A DNA stretch of 64,000 nucleotides from the NCBI RefSeq assembly GCF_020567705.1, contig NZ_JAJDJU010000002.1, positions 1 through 64,000 of the forward strand. Reading direction: 5' to 3'. Shown piece by piece: positions 61,444 to 64,000 of the stretch. A program made the translations under genes and the position numbers. The notes under the pieces are model-generated. The model was not told where the DNA came from and searched no databases. It saw only the letters and a list, made by a program, of their open reading frames with translations. Source of the DNA: Acidocella sp. KAb 2-4 (GTDB taxonomy: Bacteria > Pseudomonadota > Alphaproteobacteria > Acetobacterales > Acetobacteraceae). Every line of letters starts with the position of its first letter. Positions within the stretch are counted from its first letter, which is position 1.

Positions 61444-62472
61444 ATGCTCCCGTCCTCCCTGCTAATGCCGGCGCTGCGCCGGCTGGACCCGGAAACCGCG
61501 CATAATCTCTCGATCCGGGCGCTGAGCCTGGGTCTGGGCGGCGAGGATGCCAGCCCCGCCGACCCGGTGCTGGAGACCCGCGCCTTCGGCCGCACGCTCG
61601 CCAACCCGATCGGCCTCGCCGCCGGGTTCGACAAAAACGCCGCCGCGGTGAACGCGCTGGCGCGGCTGGGCTTCGGCTTTGTCGAGGCCGGGACGGTGAC
61701 GCCCCGGCCGCAGCCGGGCAATCCGCGCCCGCGCCTGTTCCGCCTGACCGAGGACCGCGCGGTGATCAACCGCATGGGCTTCAATAATGAGGGGCTGGAG
61801 GTGTTCCTGCGCAATCTGCGCCAAGCCGACCGCCGCCGCGTGGTGCTGGGCGCCAATGTCGGCATCAACAAGGAGGGCGCCGACCCCGAGCGCGACTACC
61901 CGGCGCTGGTGCAGGCGGTGTCGCCGCATGCCGATTACATCACCATCAACATCTCCTCGCCCAACACGCCCGGGCTGCGCGACCTGCAATCCGGCCAGCG
62001 CCTCGCCGCGATCCTCTCCGGCATCCAGGCGGCCAAGCCGGTATTCGTGAAAATCGCGCCGGATCTCGACGAGGAAGCGCTGGAGGCGGTGATCTCGGTG
62101 GCGGTGCAGCATGGGGTGACGGGGCTGATCGTCTCCAACACCACCATCGCCCGCCCGGCCAGCTTGCAAAGCCGCTTCAAGGGCGAGACGGGCGGGCTTT
62201 CGGGCGCGCCGCTCTTTGCGCCCTCCACCGCCATGCTGGCCAAGGCGTATAAGCTGGCCGGGGGGCGGCTGATGTTCATTGGCGCGGGCGGGATTTTCAC
62301 GCCAGAGGACGCGCTGGCCAAAATCCTGGCCGGGGCGTCGCTGGTGCAGCTTTACACCGGCTTCGCCTATCAGGGCCCGGCGCTGCTGCCCCGGCTCAAG
62401 GCCGGACTGGCGGCGTTGTTGCGCGCGCGCGGCTTCGCCAGCGTGGCCGAGGCGGTGGGGGCCGGCGCGTGA
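61444..62472 (+). CDS. pyrD: Dihydroorotate dehydrogenase (quinone), class 2
   Basis: 342 residues. It oxidises dihydroorotate to orotate with FMN and passes electrons to quinone at the inner membrane. The class 2 pattern is seen: the N-terminal membrane-associated helices (RRLDPETAHNLSIRALSLGLG), GLAAGFDKNAAAVNALARLGFGFVEAGTVTPRPQPGNPRPRLFRL, NRMGFNNEGLEVFLRNL, and the catalytic serine in ISSPNTPGLRDLQ. The C-terminus ends with the phosphate-binding IGAGGIFTPEDALAKILAGASLVQLYTGF. Overlaps the HAD gene by four bases. Confidence 0.95.
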   Translation: MLPSSLLMPALRRLDPETAHNLSIRALSLGLGGEDASPADPVLETRAFGRTLANPIGLAAGFDKNAAAVNALARLGFGFVEAGTVTPRPQPGNPRPRLFRLTEDRAVINRMGFNNEGLEVFLRNLRQADRRRVVLGANVGINKEGADPERDYPALVQAVSPHADYITINISSPNTPGLRDLQSGQRLAAILSGIQAAKPVFVKIAPDLDEEALEAVISVAVQHGVTGLIVSNTTIARPASLQSRFKGETGGLSGAPLFAPSTAMLAKAYKLAGGRLMFIGAGGIFTPEDALAKILAGASLVQLYTGFAYQGPALLPRLKAGLAALLRARGFASVAEAVGAGA

Positions 62473-63296
62473 GCGGGTTCAGCGAACTGGCGCGCCGCTA
62501 TGACGGCTTCATCGTCGATCTCTGGGGCGTGGTGCATGACGGCGTGCGGCCCTTGCCCGGTGTGCTGGACTGCCTGGCCCGGCTGCGCGAGGCGGGCAAG
62601 AGGGTGGTGTTCCTCTCCAACGCGCCGCGCCGCCCGCATGGCATCGCCGCGCAGCTCGCCAATATGGGCGTGGTGCCGGAGCTGTATCACGGCATCATGT
62701 CGAGCGGGGAGGCGGTGTTTTTGATGCTGCGCGACCGCACGGATGAGGCGGCGGCGCTCGGGCGGCGGCTCTATCACCTCGGCCCGCCGCGTGACCGCGA
62801 CGTGTTCGACACCCTGCCCTATGAGGAGGCGGGCGACCCGGCGGCGGCGGATTTCATCCTCAATACCGGGCCGGACGATGTGCTTGGCCCGCAGGACCCC
62901 GAGCTTTACCGCCCGGTGTTGGCGGCGGGGCTGAAGGCGGGGATTCCGATGATCTGCGCCAACCCGGATTACGAGGTGATCCGCGCCGGGCAGCGCATCA
63001 TCTGCGCCGGGCTGCTGGCCGAGCTGTATAAGGCCGAGGGCGGCGTGGTGATCCAGCGCGGCAAGCCGGACCCGGCGATTTACGCCCCGACCCTGGCGAT
63101 GCTGGGTACGGCGCCGGAGCGCACGCTGGCGGTGGGCGATTCGCTGCGCACCGATATCGCGGGGGCGACGGCGGCGGGGATCGATGCGTGCTGGGTGCTG
63201 TCGGGCATCCACGCTTTACACCCCGAAAACGCCCCGGCCGAAGCGGCGGCGCATGGCCTGACCCCGCGCGCGGTGCTGCCGGGGCTGGGGTGGTAG
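62469..63296 (+). CDS. HAD superfamily phosphatase, HAD-IIA (NagD-like)
   Basis: 275 residues. The HAD motifs are FIVDLWGVVHDGVRPLPGVL (motif I; the usual DxD reads DLWGVVHD, as in the TIGR01459-type group), VVFLSNAPRRP (motif II), VIQRGKPDPAIYAPTLAMLG (motif III Lys) and LAVGDSLRTDIAGA (motif IV). It should remove phosphate from a small metabolite; the substrate is unknown. The start lies in the end of pyrD (four-base overlap), so it is translated with pyrD. A clear terminator follows about 60 bases downstream. Confidence 0.85.
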   Translation: MSGFSELARRYDGFIVDLWGVVHDGVRPLPGVLDCLARLREAGKRVVFLSNAPRRPHGIAAQLANMGVVPELYHGIMSSGEAVFLMLRDRTDEAAALGRRLYHLGPPRDRDVFDTLPYEEAGDPAAADFILNTGPDDVLGPQDPELYRPVLAAGLKAGIPMICANPDYEVIRAGQRIICAGLLAELYKAEGGVVIQRGKPDPAIYAPTLAMLGTAPERTLAVGDSLRTDIAGATAAGIDACWVLSGIHALHPENAPAEAAAHGLTPRAVLPGLGW

Positions 63297-63354
63297 CGGG
63301 TTAGCGCGCCGCGTCTCGCGCCGTGGCGATGACGCTGCCCACTGGCCGGAGGAC

Positions 63355-63391
63355 ACAGGCCGGATGCCACGGCGGCCCCGGCCTGTTTTTT
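63355..63391 (+). terminator. Intrinsic terminator after the pyrD-HAD unit
   Basis: ACAGGCCGG (63355-63363) and CCGGCCTGT (63378-63386) make a nine-base-pair GC-rich stem with a 14-base loop, followed by a run of T (63386-63391). It points in the plus direction and lies 58 bases after the HAD stop. The minus-strand secreted protein gene ends 21 bases further on. Confidence 0.8.
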
Positions 63392-63411
63392 GTGGCAAAG
63401 GACAATACGTC

Positions 63412-63741
63412 TCAGTACGGGTCGACGTAAATCTGCACTGTCTGGCCATCGCGCTGGGCGGTGCCGTTCCAGCCCTGACGGACAAATACGCTGCCCTGGT
63501 TGTTAGGGGTGTTCAGTTCCGGGTGCGGATTCTGCCGGCTGGGCTCATGGGCCGTAAGGCTGACATTGGTATACCCCTTGCCGTTGAGTTGCTGAGCCAG
63601 CTGCGCCTGCGATTCATCGGCCGAGACCGTGAGGGCAACGCTGTTCGCCGGGGTGAACGGGCCTGCGGCACAAGCGGGGAACGCGGCAGCCAAACCGGCA
63701 ACCAGGCTCAAGGCCGACACGGCCTTGCGCGTCATAGACAT
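63412..63741 (-). CDS. Small secreted protein of unknown function
   Basis: 109 residues. MSMTRKAVSALSLVAGLAAAFPACAAGP is a signal peptide with an A-x-A cleavage site. The mature part of about 80 residues has VALTVSADESQAQLAQQLNGKGYTNVSLTAHEPSRQNPHPELN, then GSVFVRQGWNGTAQRDGQTVQIYVDPY. The 'QLxxxGYTNVxxxxxxxxxx...GWxGTAxRDGxxVxxxVDPY' layout is like PepSY or YpmB-type small periplasmic proteins. I cannot assign a function. The ATG at 63741 has AGGAG eight bases upstream; a longer upstream frame is not needed. Confidence 0.65.
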   Translation of the reverse strand: MSMTRKAVSALSLVAGLAAAFPACAAGPFTPANSVALTVSADESQAQLAQQLNGKGYTNVSLTAHEPSRQNPHPELNTPNNQGSVFVRQGWNGTAQRDGQTVQIYVDPY

Positions 63742-64000
63742 GCGGAACACTCCTGAGGGAAAATGTTGGTGGAGGTGATTTGGTCTGGAGCCAAATCTTC
63801 GCGCCAGCCTGAGCATGGAGAAAAGCCTGCGCAGAAAAATGATAAGCCCAGAAAAATGCAAAACACTATGAACCAAAAGTTTATATTAACGTTTGTGCGC
63901 CGCTCTCACGCCCATTGCTGCCCAGGCGATACCCCCTCCGCTTTTAACGGAGCCTGTTCATAGATTTCACGCGGCGCGGTTGCGTTTCTGAGCGGACGTC
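63742..64000. other. Right end of the window, no recognised gene
   Basis: About 260 bases upstream of the small secreted protein gene. The sequence is mildly AT-rich around 63830-63890 and should hold that gene's promoter on the minus strand. No protein family, tRNA or repeat was recognised. A gene may begin beyond the window edge. Confidence 0.5.

Noticed and set aside
63870-63960. A short plus-strand frame near the right end
   Set aside because: Thirty codons, no RBS, no family; it overlaps the AT-rich region upstream of the secreted protein gene.

Overview
The window is high-GC DNA from a Gram-negative bacterium. It carries LPS export genes (lptF, lptG, lptD), surA, a cydABDC bd-oxidase set, a YgfZ-type protein, DUF1127, a bioBAD set and an orphan TadZ-like protein. 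That mix fits an alphaproteobacterium; an Acetobacteraceae member of the Acidocella/Acidiphilium kind is my guess from gene content, not a proven assignment. No rRNA, tRNA or CRISPR array was recognised.

Layout. (1) 1-7.0 kb: the end of a damaged metallophosphoesterase gene, then a surface-polysaccharide/LPS cluster on both strands: two glycosyltransferase-like proteins, a methyltransferase, a sulfotransferase-like protein, a GT9 heptosyltransferase-like protein, two small coupled ORFs and HldD. One small ORF reads like the C-terminal half of an acyl carrier protein in which the phosphopantetheine serine is a proline. (2) 7.0-7.9 kb: gene debris, including an IS110 transposase remnant and the tail of an alpha/beta hydrolase. 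(3) 7.9-15.5 kb: a tight operon of acyl-CoA synthetase, acyl-CoA dehydrogenase, MaoC-DUF35 protein, second acyl-CoA dehydrogenase, small MaoC hydratase and thiolase-like aldolase, followed by an AraC regulator. Its gene set matches the mycobacterial igr (cholesterol side-chain) operon and the bile-salt side-chain genes of proteobacteria, so this strain may remove a steroid-like side chain by aldolytic beta-oxidation. (4) 15.5-22.9 kb, minus strand: cydABDC behind a GbsR/MarR regulator whose upstream region holds a perfect 20-bp palindrome, and a SOUL haem protein gene.

(5) 22.9-30.4 kb: an IS66-like remnant, ygfZ, then a coupled run of GT9, GT4, asparagine synthetase and dihydroorotase, and an MFS exporter. 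(6) 30.5-36.8 kb: lptF-lptG-lptD-surA plus a DedA/YqaA membrane protein, an outer-membrane assembly operon. (7) 36.8-44.5 kb: mixed genes: two small Roadblock-like proteins, a flavodoxin-like protein, a DeoR regulator, a secreted beta-propeller, a CYTH/CHAD protein with a worn CYTH signature, thpR, aminopeptidase P and a DUF1127 protein. (8) 44.5-54.3 kb: housekeeping: rpsO-truB, a TadZ-like protein, an aldo/keto reductase, gyrB, an exported MsrA and bioD/bioB-bioA. (9) 54.3-64 kb: a 992-residue multidomain glycosyltransferase, comM/yifB, an SDR, a codA-like deaminase with a changed substrate-site residue, a small lipoprotein, pyrD, a HAD phosphatase and a small secreted protein.

The first 15 kb reads as less GC-rich and more fragmented than the rest, consistent with an accessory region set against a conserved backbone.
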